This document shows, one piece after another, positions 12,131-23,605 of a stretch of 64,000 nucleotides of DNA; position 1 is the first letter of the stretch, and each line of letters begins with the position of its first letter. The notes beneath the pieces were generated by a model, which searched no databases, was not told the DNA's origin, and was given only the letters and a program-made list of their open reading frames with translations. Source of the DNA: Stictocephala bisonia (Eukaryota; Arthropoda; Insecta; Hemiptera; Membracidae); NCBI GenBank assembly GCA_035578905.1, contig JAQJVL010001182.1, positions 62,001-126,000 of the forward strand, written 5' to 3'. The translations under genes and the position numbers were made by a program.

Positions 12131-12723
12131 TTCGATAAGATCATGATTCTCAGCAGTTATACAAGAAGAACCATATCAATATTTAGCTGAAATGGGAAAG
12201 TATCAAACATTTTTAATAGGAATATAAACGTAAATTGTGTGGATGAAAAAAGAGTATACAGAGATAATTGGTTGAATGTTGCAACATGAAATAGATGACC
12301 ATATTGGCATACTATTATTTGAAGGATTTACTATTTCCTTTTATACAGTATCAGATTAACATATTTTTAAAAGTCGTTACCATAATATCAGTACTCAAGA
12401 TCAATAGTTTTACATTTATTTTGTCATTTTAACGAAAAATTTTACCAATTTATATATTTTTCATAACATACAAGAATTTTAAATCTACTAAAACCTATCT
12501 TAAATGTTGAAGAAATAAATAGTCTGGATTTAATTTTAGGAGGGACATGTTGGATTATATATCCAGGGAAACTAACAATTTCTTTTATTTTATAGGTGCA
12601 TGAAGACGATCTTGCTGGCAGGTGGGAAGAATTGTGGCGCCGTCTAATGGGAAATACATACTGGGATAATATGTTCAAGATTGTCCTATTTATCAAAAAC
12701 ATTTGAGGCGATTCTGTAATATG
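12131..12723. other. No gene seen
   Basis: AT-rich, with no supported coding region. Part may be the decayed upstream portion of the adjacent LINE. Confidence 0.4.
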
Positions 12724-12866
12724 CAGGGTGTCTTTTTTAAATGGGCCATCATTGTGATCTTGGAAACCATAAGTCTGACAAAGAAAAATACATATTTATT
12801 TTGAAAAACTGCCACCATTTTCCAATATGGCGGTCAACTTTGTTTTTCTGATGAAACACCCTATAT
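12724..12866. mobile_element. Possible small TIR element
   Basis: CAGGGTGTCTTTTTTA at the left and ATGAAACACCCTATATT at the right share an inverted AGGGTGTNTT motif, as at the ends of several insect DNA transposons. The arms match over only about 10-12 bp and no target duplication is clear. Confidence 0.3.
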
Positions 12867-13883
12867 TTTATGATTGTTTTATATATAAATAATAATTTTA
12901 AGACTTTTTTATTCTTGTCAGGTTTTCGATATTTTTATTAATAACGTAGATATGAGAGCTCAAAACTTTCAGATTCCTTATGGAGCTTATCATTGGGTTA
13001 ACACATTTTTTAATAAGCATTAAAAAAATGTAATCTGCAAACATTACATCATATATTTGGAAAACGTATGCTTAGCTATTCTTTTCTCACGATTTAACAG
13101 CATAGTATATTTATTCAATTATAACACACAGAAATTTAAATAAATTTGTTACTATTTTGTCACTAATAAATTATGTTGGCAGCACTGTTACTATTATCAG
13201 CTGTTTAGGTCAACTTCCAATGCAAATCGATAGCTGTATAGAATTAATTTGGTTTTACAAACATGTGATAAAGAGAAACTTGCCTAAATCAGCAGTTCAT
13301 CAACATAATATTTCAAAGACTAGCAATCGCTTTGTCTTTCGTAACATCCAACATCAAGGTTTTTGCATCTAGCAAGAGTAAAAAGCTAATAAAAAAGTAA
13401 CGTTCTTACGTATAGGTCCTTAGTACATTAGGAAATAACTCAACGGTCCTATAAGTAGGACCTCAGAGTAAAGTGAAGACGAATAGCGGTGTGTCATTTC
13501 CTGCCATTCAACTGGAGAGTCAAAAATGACGATGCGGAACCGTCAAATAACTGTTGGTGAGAACAATTAATAATGAGAATAAATAATCGCCTGTGAACAG
13601 TTACCCTTGAGACTTGTGTTTATAAAACAAAGGCTTCTCTTTGTAAATAAAGTGTTTCTTATTAGCTACTATAGGCCTATTCGAAAAATTTTACAATAGT
13701 GAAGAAATAAAAACTATAAATTTATAGAAGGCCAAGACCGTATATTAATGCTGGATCGCAATACAATGCAACTAAATGCGACATGAATTCATTGTATAAA
13801 TTAAAATTCATGTTCAAACGTGAAAATTATACAAATTAACAAATAGTAAAAAATAATATTAAATCGCATTGCAAATCGATGGT
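12867..13883. other. No gene seen
   Basis: AT-rich intergenic sequence without a convincing gene or repeat. Confidence 0.5.
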
Positions 13884-14302
13884 TTAGAGTCTGCAGAGGC
13901 TGCCGGCTATGTTGATTTTAATCCCATAAGAACAATTTATTTGCGAATCCATATTTGTTCGTTATTTATTGACCAAAAGTTGTGTTACGAGGTGTCATTT
14001 TAAACTTTATCATATTGCACATTGAGTTTACTTTTGATATTTTGAATACATATATCTAATTTTGAAAAATAGGTGATAATAAAAACTTCAAACTAAATAT
14101 TTTTATCAATAAAACTAATTAGGAATTCGCAAAGCAATTCCAACGTGCAATTTCATTATTGATCAAATGCAATTTGTTTGGATAAATCCGTTTAAAAATA
14201 ACTGTTTAATTTGGATACGCGAGATAGTATGTCCGAAGCGAGAATACCACCGTTCTTATGGGATTAAAATCAACATGGCCGACAGCCTCTGCAGTCTCTT
14301 AA
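13884..14302. mobile_element. 419-bp TIR element, copy 1
   Basis: Begins TTAGAGTCTGCAGAGGCTG and ends CAGCCTCTGCAGTCTCTTAA. The terminal inverted repeats run about 45 bp, through GTTGATTTTAATCCCATAAG and its complement. A second copy with the same internal sequence lies at 32829-33242. Shared interior motifs include ATTTGCGAATCCAT, TTTTGAAAAATAGG and CAATTCCAACGTGCAATTT. No coding capacity, so it is a non-autonomous element. Termini reading TTAA suggest TTAA target sites (piggyBac-type), but this is not proven. Confidence 0.88.
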
Positions 14303-14644
14303 GAAAAAAAAAATGCAATACTCTGTTGAACCTATTTATGCCACACTAAATATAATTTAAGCTCATTAGTTCCTCGTGCGTTTCTTTAGAAATAAAATTA
14401 TTTGAACGCCAAGAAGAGATTCAACAAAGCTTGTTTTGAGCAATGCTGTTTGATCTTCCCCTACTAGATACAAGTATTTCTAGCTGTTTATAGTAACGAT
14501 ACATCGACTTAGTATCACAGCTTCTTGAATTATGTGGTTAAAAACTAATCTCCTTAAAAATGTAGTTTTTTTTGTAAATTAGGTAAAAAGCGGTAGTTTA
14601 ATTATTTCTACCCTGGCCTGAGCCAACACACTGTGACAGCAGAC

Positions 14645-14942
14645 GCTTCTTATTTATTTATTTATTTTTTTTTATTTATTCGTAAGACGCCGATCGTCAA
14701 GATATGGGCGAATATGGATTTCGAATGAGTGTGATGAGTGTAGATGAGCGAATGTAGTCATTGTTACAAACTAAGGCCGACTATTCCTTAGAATGTGTCA
14801 TTAATTAATAGCCCAATGACAAATGAACAGCCGGTGATTATCAGCTGATCCTTCTCAAAATGTGTTGACTCTGATTGGGATCGAACTGACAACCTTTAGC
14901 ACATGAAGCTGGGATTGAACCAACTACGCTACCGACCAATTT
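14645..14942 (-). mobile_element. tRNA-derived SINE, copy 1
   Basis: On the minus strand the element starts GGTCGGTAGCGTAGTTGGTT, which carries a Pol III A-box-like TAGCGTAGTTGG. About 45 bases on is a B box, CAGTTCGATCCC. The head resembles a tRNA without a good full clover-leaf. A body of about 200 bp follows (GCTGATAATCACCGG, GACACATTCTAAGGAATAG, GACTACATTCGCTCATCTAC), then a tail of ATAAATAAA repeats at 14645-14680. Copies at 48057-48322 (same strand) and 50655-50845 (opposite strand, truncated) confirm a dispersed family. Confidence 0.88.
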
Positions 14943-17123
14943 AACAATGTAGATGATATAAAAGGCATGGATCAAACTTCTCGAACCACTTCTTCAATGA
15001 AACACAGAACCTCAATTGTCGTCTTTATTTATGTATGCTGAATTCCAATTTAAAGCCCAAGTCGTTTGGTATAGTATTGTGGACTTCCCTTGAGTAATAA
15101 AGTTTTGTTCATATATATGTAATTGGAATATTATGAGATAAAAAGTTATATATTACGTTTTTATAAAATATTCATTTTGGTCCGCATAGAAACTGTGTGG
15201 ACCGTAGATACATCATAATGAAATAAATGAGTTAAAACTTCATTGACATTAAAAGAAATCTTTGAAGGGGTTGCAGGATCAATTTTGACTCTGATATTAA
15301 TTTTGGTCATTTTTGGATTGCCAATTAAAATTCTTATGAATGTATTACTAGTAAAAATGTTCATAATACAATGTTTCATATTAGAAGCATGGATGAATTG
15401 AACAAAGTCGCCCGCTTATAAGATATTCATGGAAAATTATTTAAGAAGATTATGTAGAATAAATTCATAATATAGTTTTTTAGTAAAATGGAAGCTATTG
15501 CTTAATGTCCACAATAACTAGTTGAAATAATCCTTTTCCAAAAAGTGCTATGTATCAATGCAGTAGACAACATTCTACTAGGTAGTTTCAAGGCAACTGA
15601 GTGGGATTTAAGAGAATTGCTTTTTTTGAAACAATTAAAAAAGTGAATTGTTTTTTATGTCGTATATGAACCGTGTCCGATCAGCTTATGTAGATTATGA
15701 GGATGATGTTCTAAACACAAATTACCATGATTTGTTTGTCTACTTTGAATCCTGGGTATCTCATTAGGAATCTTCACGCGTCCTTACCACACTTGATAAT
15801 TAGAAGTGTCATTTTGTAATTCCTAATATTTCCCACTGATGGAGCATAAAGTCGTATTGATTATAGGCAGGCTTCTTTGGAAGATCTATAATATGTTGTC
15901 CTTTAATACAGTTAATCCAGAGTTGATTTTCTCAAGAGCTGTGATAATGACCGAAGATGGATATTTCAAAAAGACAGAATCGAAATGTGAAGATTAACCT
16001 TTTTCCAATTTTTATAATAATCGAAAAAAAGATTGTTATACAAATCGGAAACTCAAAATCAAGACTCCAGAGAAGACTCAGTAAGTTTTTTCTGGAGTCA
16101 TGACTTCACGCCGTTTGTGTCGCACCGTTCCTTTCAACTGATATTCTTGATTACTGTGATCACGATTTTAAGAACCATGCAATCCTGTTTTGTTGATAGA
16201 ACATTTATTCAGAATTGTTCTAAACTTGGACTATCGGTTAGAACTTAGAACCAATATGTAGTATACAGAATAGTATGTACAAAACATTTGTCTCGAAACT
16301 GTTACGAACATTGCATGTATATCGTCTGAACTTCACGAGGATTTTCAATTGATTCGTATAAAGTTTGATTGTTAGCACTGACAATTTGAGGATTTTGTTA
16401 TCTGTAATTATTGAATATGGACAAATTGTTGTTATGATTTCTCATAAGTTTGAAGACTTTTGAACTTTTTATTAATTAAGGTTTCCAAAATGTGATACTA
16501 GTAGACCAGTTTTCACAAATGTTTGTACAATGTAGCTTAACAATTGTCTTCTCTGGGATTTTTTTAGTTCTTTGATAAATTACGTTATGTGCAAAGCTGT
16601 CTTTACAGTCGATAACTGTCAAGAACGTTCTCGTTCAAGATTGTCATTGTGAAGTTAAACAATAATAGCTGACAGAGTTATTTTCTATCTTGATGCTTTG
16701 TGGTTCCATGCCGAAGTAATGATGATGGTGATGACCTCTAGCATGGTGATTTAATATATCAGGACAATACTGTATAATCAAGCACTACATGTTGAGCGTG
16801 CTCGGATCTCATGTAGAGTGTAAATAATAGTCAATCACTATTGTATAACTTGGTTCAATATTCCTAACCTCATTCGCTGCACTCAACATACATCGGACTT
16901 CAGTCTGGAATAGCATATTCATAATTAGGGTAGGCTTACATCAGCCTGCAAAACAACGAATAAAAAAAAGAGATTTATTAGACACAATGCCAGGGATTAA
17001 TCAAAATATGACGCATTTCACAGCATCCAAACTCCGTCATGTCCGTGTTTGGATTAAATCTTCGCTCAGAAAACTCCAGGCAGATTTTCTTACGATCATC
17101 TTAGAAATTAGGTCCGGTGTCAT
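14943..17123. other. No gene seen
   Basis: About 2.2 kb of AT-rich sequence. A 72-codon minus-strand frame at 15161-15379 is open but has no family I recognise and no flanking exon signals. Nothing else stands out. Confidence 0.5.
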
Positions 17124-17250
17124 AACTAGAATCTATATTTTCCGGTGAAAACCGCGTCAGGGTACTATCTACATTATTTACAAGATAACCGGACGTTTCG
17201 CCCATGCTGTGATATGGCATCCTCAGTGGTATCGCTGAGTGTTGTTACGA
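17124..17250. repeat. Half copy of the palindromic element at 60413
   Basis: AACTAGAATCTATATTTTCC, then AACCGCGTCAGGGTACTATC and GACGTTTCGCCCATGCTG match one arm of the perfect palindrome at 60413-60625 with scattered substitutions. The following TGATATGGCATCCTCAG matches part of that element's loop. No second arm is present. This shows that the 60.4-kb palindrome belongs to a dispersed family. Confidence 0.8.
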
Positions 17251-17989
17251 AAAATATAGATTTCTTACGATGAGTTTAAAATTATCTGTAGTAAGCGTGC
17301 AAGGTTTGCTTTAATTTATACGTACAGTCTGATGTTCAGCTCTGTGCGACTTCTCAAGGCCACTTAATTGCAAAGTGAAGAAAATGGCCAAGATTTATTC
17401 CCGTTGGACTTGACTGATTGTGAAAGACAACGATGGCAGCTGCTGTTGCAGGAAACTAGGAATGGTTTACTCAAAGTCGTTTACCCTCCAAGGTCAGTCT
17501 TTGTCACAGATTTGTTGTTACTTCTGTCTCCACTCACAAATCACAACCCATCAGATCAATCACACTTATTATAATGGCGCTATTAGCTACTTTACATCAG
17601 TCAAGTGCACTTTAGTTAAAACATTAACCTAACTTTTTGCAGTAACAGTGACGTACGTAGTAATTTCCTGTAGGTATTAATGTGATAATACCGTAATGGA
17701 AACATCAATCGGAGTGTTTTTATGCCAATAATAATTGTAGCCATCTCCAAAGAATGTCGTAAAAAGTCAGGATAAATGTAAAAATATATAATCTGATCAT
17801 TGTTTTTATTAGTGGTTTATTTTATACTTAGAACAAAGTCTCATACAAGCAACAAAAAACTGCGAACATATTTAATTTCACACTTAGGTTACATTTGTTT
17901 AGAAATGCTGTATGACCTTGATATTAATGTCTTAACCAGTATTAACAATTACATACTGTGAGTTATAGTCTTTCATGTCCAAACCAAAT
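17251..17989. other. No gene seen
   Basis: Overlapping short frames at 17368-17632 have no family resemblance. They share bases in two frames, which argues against coding. Confidence 0.45.
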
Positions 17990-18360
17990 CAACAATTCTT
18001 TATTTCATTGACAATATAGAAAAGATTGCATGAAATAAGTCGGCACAGTTCTTACAAAACTTTGTAATGCTTAATGTAAAAAGTAACAAAACAAAATATG
18101 TATCTTACATGCTCACAAAATAGCAACAATACACTAGCGTCGACTTTCCGATAAATACTTCCGGACGCTGTAAAATATTTTGTTTAGGAAGAATTATCTA
18201 GTTTTTTTTTAATTCAGCTAGTTTGTCTAATTTTCGAAGAGTTTCTGGAAGGTTATTGAAAAGGTAAATGCTATTGTAAGTTAAATGATTTTTTTTAAAT
18301 GTGATGTGATGATATGGAATTGTAATTTTATATTGTTACGAATATCATGATCATGCTCAA
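17990..18360 (-). pseudogene. LINE ORF2 extreme C-terminus and 3' UTR
   Basis: The minus-strand translation at about 18180-18330 reads HLTYNSIYLFNNLPETLRKL, the terminal 'lFN.LP..lr.l' block of jockey/CR1-like ORF2, followed by a stop and about 150 bp of AT-rich 3' sequence. It is separate from the next LINE fragment, whose own tail starts at about 18385. Confidence 0.6.
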
Positions 18361-18379
18361 CCGGTCTGAAAGGGCAGAT

Positions 18380-19470
18380 AAGTGTTTCTTTATTCAAGTT
18401 TCTTTATTATGCCAAGAATACAAAATTGTACATGGGCATTTGTCACTTATATACAATACTAATTGTCATTACAATACTAAAATAACTCAAAATAACTTAA
18501 TTTCACTAAAACTAAGGAACATTTTTACCTTACCGGTACACTAAAGATAGAAACAAACTCATTCACATCATATATAGCTGTCTCTACTAGTTTATCTTTC
18601 AAAATTCGTTTGAACTTGACCAATTTTTGTTCTTGTTTTAGGTGGTCTGGTAAATTATTAAATAGACGTATTCCAGCCTGTAAGAGGTGTCTTTCAGAAA
18701 AAGAAGTTTTGTGTTTCGGGATTACCAGATTTAGTTGTTTGTTTCGGAGATTGTACTTATGCGAATGGGTGGATGTGGTAAAAAGTTGTGGATTTTTTGA
18801 GAAATAAAAGGGTTTCCAGAATATAGATGGAAGGGAAAGTTAAAATGCCTTTCTGTTTGAAAATTTGTTTCCAAGATTCGGTTTTTTTCAGTCTAAAAAT
18901 TGCCCTGATGGCTCTTTTTTGGAGCCTGAATAAGTATTCGGTTCTGGTTGATTGAGCATTATTTGGGAATTAACATATTCAAAAGTATATGTAGGCCTAT
19001 ATCTAGAGACGGGAATGGCAATATTTATACAGGAGTGGCGGTAAGACTTACCAAACACAGCCCTGATAGCTCTCTTTTGAGACGCCTGAAGAGAATAACT
19101 GTGCTGATACACACGATCCCTAAGAGTAATACCGTAACTCAAGTATGGATACACTAACCCATACATAACAGGCAGTTAGCATGAGAGAGATATCAGCAAT
19201 TGATGATAGTCTACGTAACACAAAATGTCTGACGAGAGCTTCTTGGAAATAAGTTCTATGTGTTTGATAAACTTTAGATTCTTATCCAACACAACACCCA
19301 AGAATTTAAAATCTTCAAAGTGTTGAAAATTTAAGCCGTTAATCAAAGAGAGAGAACTTCCACATCCAAAGATCTATTATTGATGGAAAGCTTAATCAAT
19401 TGGGGTTTGGCTGTATTTGTGACAAGAAAGTTAGAATCAAAACAACGTTTTACAGCATTGAAATTTTCCT
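18380..19470 (-). pseudogene. LINE RT C-terminal fragment with 3' tail
   Basis: Minus-strand reading from 19460 down. A degraded upstream part contains the FLGVVLDKNLKF-like region (19250-19330). At 19166-18960 comes MYGLVYPYLSYGI with LQASQKRAIRAVFGKSYRHS, the 'YGlvyP.l.YGi.lWG...QKRAiR' block. After a disrupted stretch, a terminal region near 18600-18720 reads KLLFLKDTSYRLEYVYLIIY in a shifted frame. The 3' tail at 18385-18440 reads CATAATAAAGAAACTTGAAT. Multiple frameshifts make it non-functional. Confidence 0.8.
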
Positions 19471-20799
19471 AGCTTGATTTTATTGTTACAGTTGATATCT
19501 TTAGTAACGCAAACTCACGACATACTTTTACTCATTTTGTGTTCATTGTTCACAGCAGATATTAAAGTTAAAAAAATTAATAAAAAGCCAAAGTTGGGTA
19601 TCAATTAGTTACTTATATATATTCCATATTTTAGGGACAGATTAATACTTATATGGGAGTTTTACAATAGTTGAGACTGCAAAAGACTCTGATATTTCTT
19701 TTATTGTTCCTTGAAGCTATGGTCTTTGACAACTTTATTCCTAGCAGAAAAGACATACAGAAAAATTAGAAAGGTATGCTCAAGCCATATTTGTATTTAT
19801 TACGAGAACTGAATACTGTAAATGTAAACATCCTAATCAAATTTGGTTATAGCCTCGTTTGCGCGACTTTGGAAATTTTCATGTTTCAGATGGACTTTTT
19901 TTAGAACGCCATTCTTTTTACAAACAACTATAGTGTCGAACAACACAACATCCTACTGTCCTACGTATTACCTGCGGTATTTTAAACCATTGGTTAAATT
20001 GCCTTGTAATTTAGACAGTTATTTTTTGTCTAAAAATTAATTGATTGCTGAAAGAGCCGTCATTACTAAAATATTGTAATTTAAATAACAATCTTTTCTA
20101 TAGAGGACGACTGGAAAAAATAATTCAGCATTTTTGTGAGTGCTAGCGACGTTGTCGATATTTGACAAGAACACATTTCTGTCAAAATAGAATGTGATTA
20201 GAGATCAAGTTGGCTGTCTTGGTTATACTTAACAGGGTTAAGTTCAGAAGGTAAGATTGGTCTTCTTCTATGAAACTAAATAAAACAAAATATCAACTCA
20301 AATCGTAATAATATAGTGAAACTGGAAACTGTTGTCTTTCTGTAACTGGTAAGAAGCGACGGCGAAGTAATATTTACTTCAAGACATCAGTTCCTTTCAC
20401 GAGGCTTTCTGCAATCGGATCGCGATCTGCAATAAATTGTGTTATTATTGCACTTTCTCTATTAAGTACGGCAATAGTAGGCTATGTTAAGTAAATTTGT
20501 AAAAGCAACGAAATTATGTACTAACCCCAACTACACATTGATGAATCATTTCGATATGTAGAAAACAAGTTACAATAAGGAAATAAACAATTTATAGCGT
20601 ACATCTAAGGATTTAATGTAAATGTTCTGTTATACTTCACCTGTCTTGTTTTATATACGAACAAAAATTGGAAACATTAGCCTTGTACTGACATACTGTA
20701 CATGAGGAAACACGAGGTTATCCAGAAAAGTGTGTTCGAATAATTTTTTGTTGGTTACATTTCGTTAAATTAGATTTAGGTTATGTCACATTAACTGGG
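19471..20799. other. No gene seen
   Basis: AT-rich sequence lacking a supported coding region, RNA gene or clear repeat. Confidence 0.5.
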
Positions 20800-22065
20800 A
20801 TTGGTGGTAGGTCTCACGCAGAACGAAACCTACAGTAACTGCTACGTCACACTGTCAACAGACAGAAGCACTCAACAGGTGGGCGGGACCTTGCCAATCG
20901 TGATAATGCGATATTGACCTCTGTTACGACACACGTGCCACGTAGTTCCTGTTGACACATCCTCTCTAGTATGTCACACTGTCACAGAACGTCAACAGGT
21001 GGGCGGGACCATACCGAACCTGTTCTCGTGATCTTGACATCAGTTACGACCCATGTGTCACGTTGCTCCTGTTGTCGCTACCTCCCTAGTATATCACACT
21101 GTCACAGAAAGTCAACAGGTGGGCTGGACCTTGCCAAACGTGATAATGTGAAATTGACCTCTGTTACGACACACGTGCCACGTAGCTCCTGTTGAGACAT
21201 CATCTCTGGTATGTTACACTGTCACAGAATGTCAACTGGTGTACGAGACCTTGCCGACCGTGATCTTGACCTCTGTTACGATCCACGTGTCACGTTGCTC
21301 ACGTTGTCGCAAACATCCCTAGTATGTAACACTGTTACGAAATGTCAACAGGTGGGTAGGGGGTTGGCGAAGGTGTATCATGATCTTGACCTTTTTTAAG
21401 ACCTTTGTCACCTTTGTTAAGACCTGTTGCCGCAAACTTCCCTAAAATGTCTCCCCCCCTATAGTATGTAACACTGTCACGAAATGTCTACAGGTGGCTG
21501 GTACCTTTCCGACCGTGTTATCGTGATCTTGACCTCTGTTACTCAAACTGAAACTTTTTTATTTCATTAATAATGTAAGTTAAATGAAAGAGTCAGTTTA
21601 CATAACGAAAGTGTTCTTAATAATAATATATTACTAAACTAATACTTAAGTTTCAGTAATAGGAATTCGTGACAACCCGCGCGGTCTCTCTGGTATGTCA
21701 CACTGTCACGGAATGTCAACAGACTGAAGCAGTCAACAAGTGGGCAAGATCTTGCAACCATGATCCCACAACCCACGTGCCACGAAATACCTGTTGTTTA
21801 AATCTTTCTGGTATGTCACACTGTCACGGAATGTCAACAGACAGAAGCAGTCAGTAGGTGGGTGGGACCTTGCCGATTACGATATCGTGACCTTGACCGC
21901 TGATAAAACCCACGTCACGAAGTTCCTGTTGTCGAAATCCCTCTGGTATGTCACGGAATGTCAATAGACAGAAGAAGTCAACAGGTGGGCGGGACCTTGC
22001 CGACCGTGATATCGTGGCCTTGGCCTCTGTAACGACCCGCGTGTCACGTAGTCGCCTATTGTCGT
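20800..22065. repeat. Degenerate ~120-bp satellite, about nine units
   Basis: Units share TATGTCACACTGTCAC, GTCAACAGGTGGGCGGGACC, a CGTGATCTTGACCTCTGTTA block and CCACGTGYCACG. The GTGGGCGGGACC box falls at about 20879, 20999 and 21119, giving a 120-bp period. An AT-rich interruption occupies 21541-21665. Units on its right (21690, 21816, 21945) carry an extra AGACAGAAGCAGTCAACAG, also present in the first unit at 20860. Divergence is high, so the array is old. Overlapping frames are artefacts. Confidence 0.9.
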
Positions 22066-22469
22066 TTTCCTAACAAAGACTTAAAATGTTGCAGTTGATC
22101 ATGACATTAGGAATACGTTTACCGATATTCATTATTGATTACACAATACGCACCCTGAAGAACCGCTCAATTACGCGTCGTTGTTTATCATGCATGATTC
22201 TTGCTCTAAAAGTTTATATTAAATACTTTATGAGTTTGTATCACAAAATTTGTTTTGCAACCAATGCTTGTGAATAGTTTGAAATAAATCAGTCGCTAAA
22301 TATATTGCGATTTTCTTAATTGACGTACATAAGCAAATTCTTTGAATGTCTGAATTACTTACATTATTGTTTCAAAATGTACTTTTTTATTAGCAAAACA
22401 TAAATTATGACAAATAATAATGAATTTACTACCTAATGCAATTTAGGTTATTAGTATAGTAAAAATGAT
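22066..22469. other. No gene seen
   Basis: AT-rich. A 63-codon frame at 22086-22277 has no recognisable features. Confidence 0.45.
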
Positions 22470-22595
22470 GAAGCTAGATTGACGAAAAGGCATGTAATAA
22501 TAATAATAATATGTATGCATGTATCTAATGTATGACGAAGTCTGTATAGTCTTGTACTGTTTTTGACGAATAAAGATTTTGAATCTGATAAATTC
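22470..22595 (+). mobile_element. LINE 3' tail fragment
   Basis: TAATAATAATAATAATATGT, then TCTTGTACTGTTTTTGACGA and ATAAAGATTTTGAATCTGAT have the form of a LINE 3' UTR end with a polyadenylation signal. No coding part is attached, so this is inferred from the tail only. Confidence 0.4.
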
Positions 22596-22733
22596 TTTAT
22601 TGTATGAACAATATAAAAAACATTGTATCGCAAACGTCAGTATTACAATTAATTAACCTAAGGCTCTAATTTAACCAATCACTCATGACAATAAATACAC
22701 ATAAACATACATACAAGGAGGGCATTCACACAA

Positions 22734-22848
22734 ATCTGCCTGTAGTGTTTGAAACTCCTACAACAGTCAACGGGGGGAGTTTCAAACACTATAGGTAGAT
22801 GATACTCAGGCTTGATGTCTTTAGTTTTTATAACATCAAGCCTGAGTA
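22734..22848. repeat. Two adjacent perfect-core hairpins
   Basis: Hairpin 1 (22734-22800): TAGTGTTTGAAACTCC at 22743-22758 pairs exactly with 22776-22791, and pairing extends outward to 25-bp arms with two mismatches around a 17-bp loop. Hairpin 2 (22803-22848): TACTCAGGCTTGATGT pairs exactly with 22833-22848 around a 14-bp loop. They are separated by 2 bp. They may be the remains of a foldback element or a structured RNA. Confidence 0.9.
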
Positions 22849-23278
22849 CACGCAAATTTATAAATAGTCTGTCATTTGAGAAATATTATGAAAAATAAAA
22901 CGTACGCATCGTATACGTTTTGTCTTATTGTACAATACAGACACAGAGCTTACTAAATATAGGCTACCTATGCATTACGGAAAATGTAGAAAACATTCGT
23001 GTAATGACACAGCTAGACATAAGCGTGATACCGTTGCTATCGTTATCTGTAAGCATATAATACTTGTTGCGCAATAAGACATGCGCATCGAACAACCAAG
23101 GTCAACAGGCGAAACGTGCTGTCTGATACGTAATTCACATTTACGTTTGTTTGTGATATTTTGTGATATTGTGATTACACTTGTTAACGATTCCATTAGC
23201 AAATTGTATAACTAAAATTGTAGTAAAATATTTTAATTTACTATCGGTAGAAAGACACATATATGGAGGGCCGTTAAC
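22849..23278. other. No gene seen
   Basis: AT-rich with short CG-containing stretches and no supported gene. Confidence 0.45.
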
Positions 23279-23605
23279 GAGTTGCGCGCAATCCTACCTG
23301 CGTTAATTGGGGTGTCCCAGGGAGGACTCAAACCAGTGCTCGAGTTGCGCGCAATCCTACCTGCGTTAATTGGAGTGTCCCAGGGACCCAAATCAGTGTT
23401 CGAGTTGCGCACAATCCTACCTGCGTTAATTGGGGTGTCCCAGGGAGGACTCAAACCAGTGCTCGAGTTGCGCGCAATCCTACATGCGTAAATTGGGGTG
23501 TCCAAGGGAGGACTCAAACCAGTGCTCGAGTTGCGCGCAATCCTACATGCGTAAATTGGGGCGTCCAAGGGAGGACTCAAACCAGTGCTCGAGTTGCGCG
23601 CAATA
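23279..23605. repeat. 63-bp minisatellite, five units plus partial
   Basis: GAGTTGCGCGCAATCCTAC starts at 23279, 23342, 23402 (after a 3-bp-shorter, 60-bp unit), 23465, 23528 and 23591. Each unit continues with AATTGGGGTGTCC and GGAGGACTCAAACCAGTGCT. Because 63 is a multiple of 3, several frames stay open on both strands. The longest minus frame (23233-23706) begins at a TTG and contains no ATG. The core CGCAACTCGAGCA recurs at 24911-25005. Confidence 0.95.

Noticed and set aside
15161..15379. 72-codon minus-strand frame containing ISFNVNEVLTHLFHYD
   Set aside because: It looks somewhat protein-like, but there is no family match I can name, no splice context and no neighbouring support.
17368..17632. 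Two overlapping plus-strand frames
   Set aside because: They occupy the same bases in different frames, lack recognisable motifs, and neither has exon signals.
20971..21857. Frames across the ~120-bp satellite
   Set aside because: Periodicity artefacts with no conserved start or splice signals.
22734..22848. Hairpins as transcription terminators
   Set aside because: No adjacent gene, and intrinsic hairpin terminators do not apply to Pol II transcripts.
23279..23605. CRISPR-like regular spacing
   Set aside because: The whole unit repeats with no unique spacers, and the genome is eukaryotic. The same holds for the 58-, 68- and 116-bp arrays.
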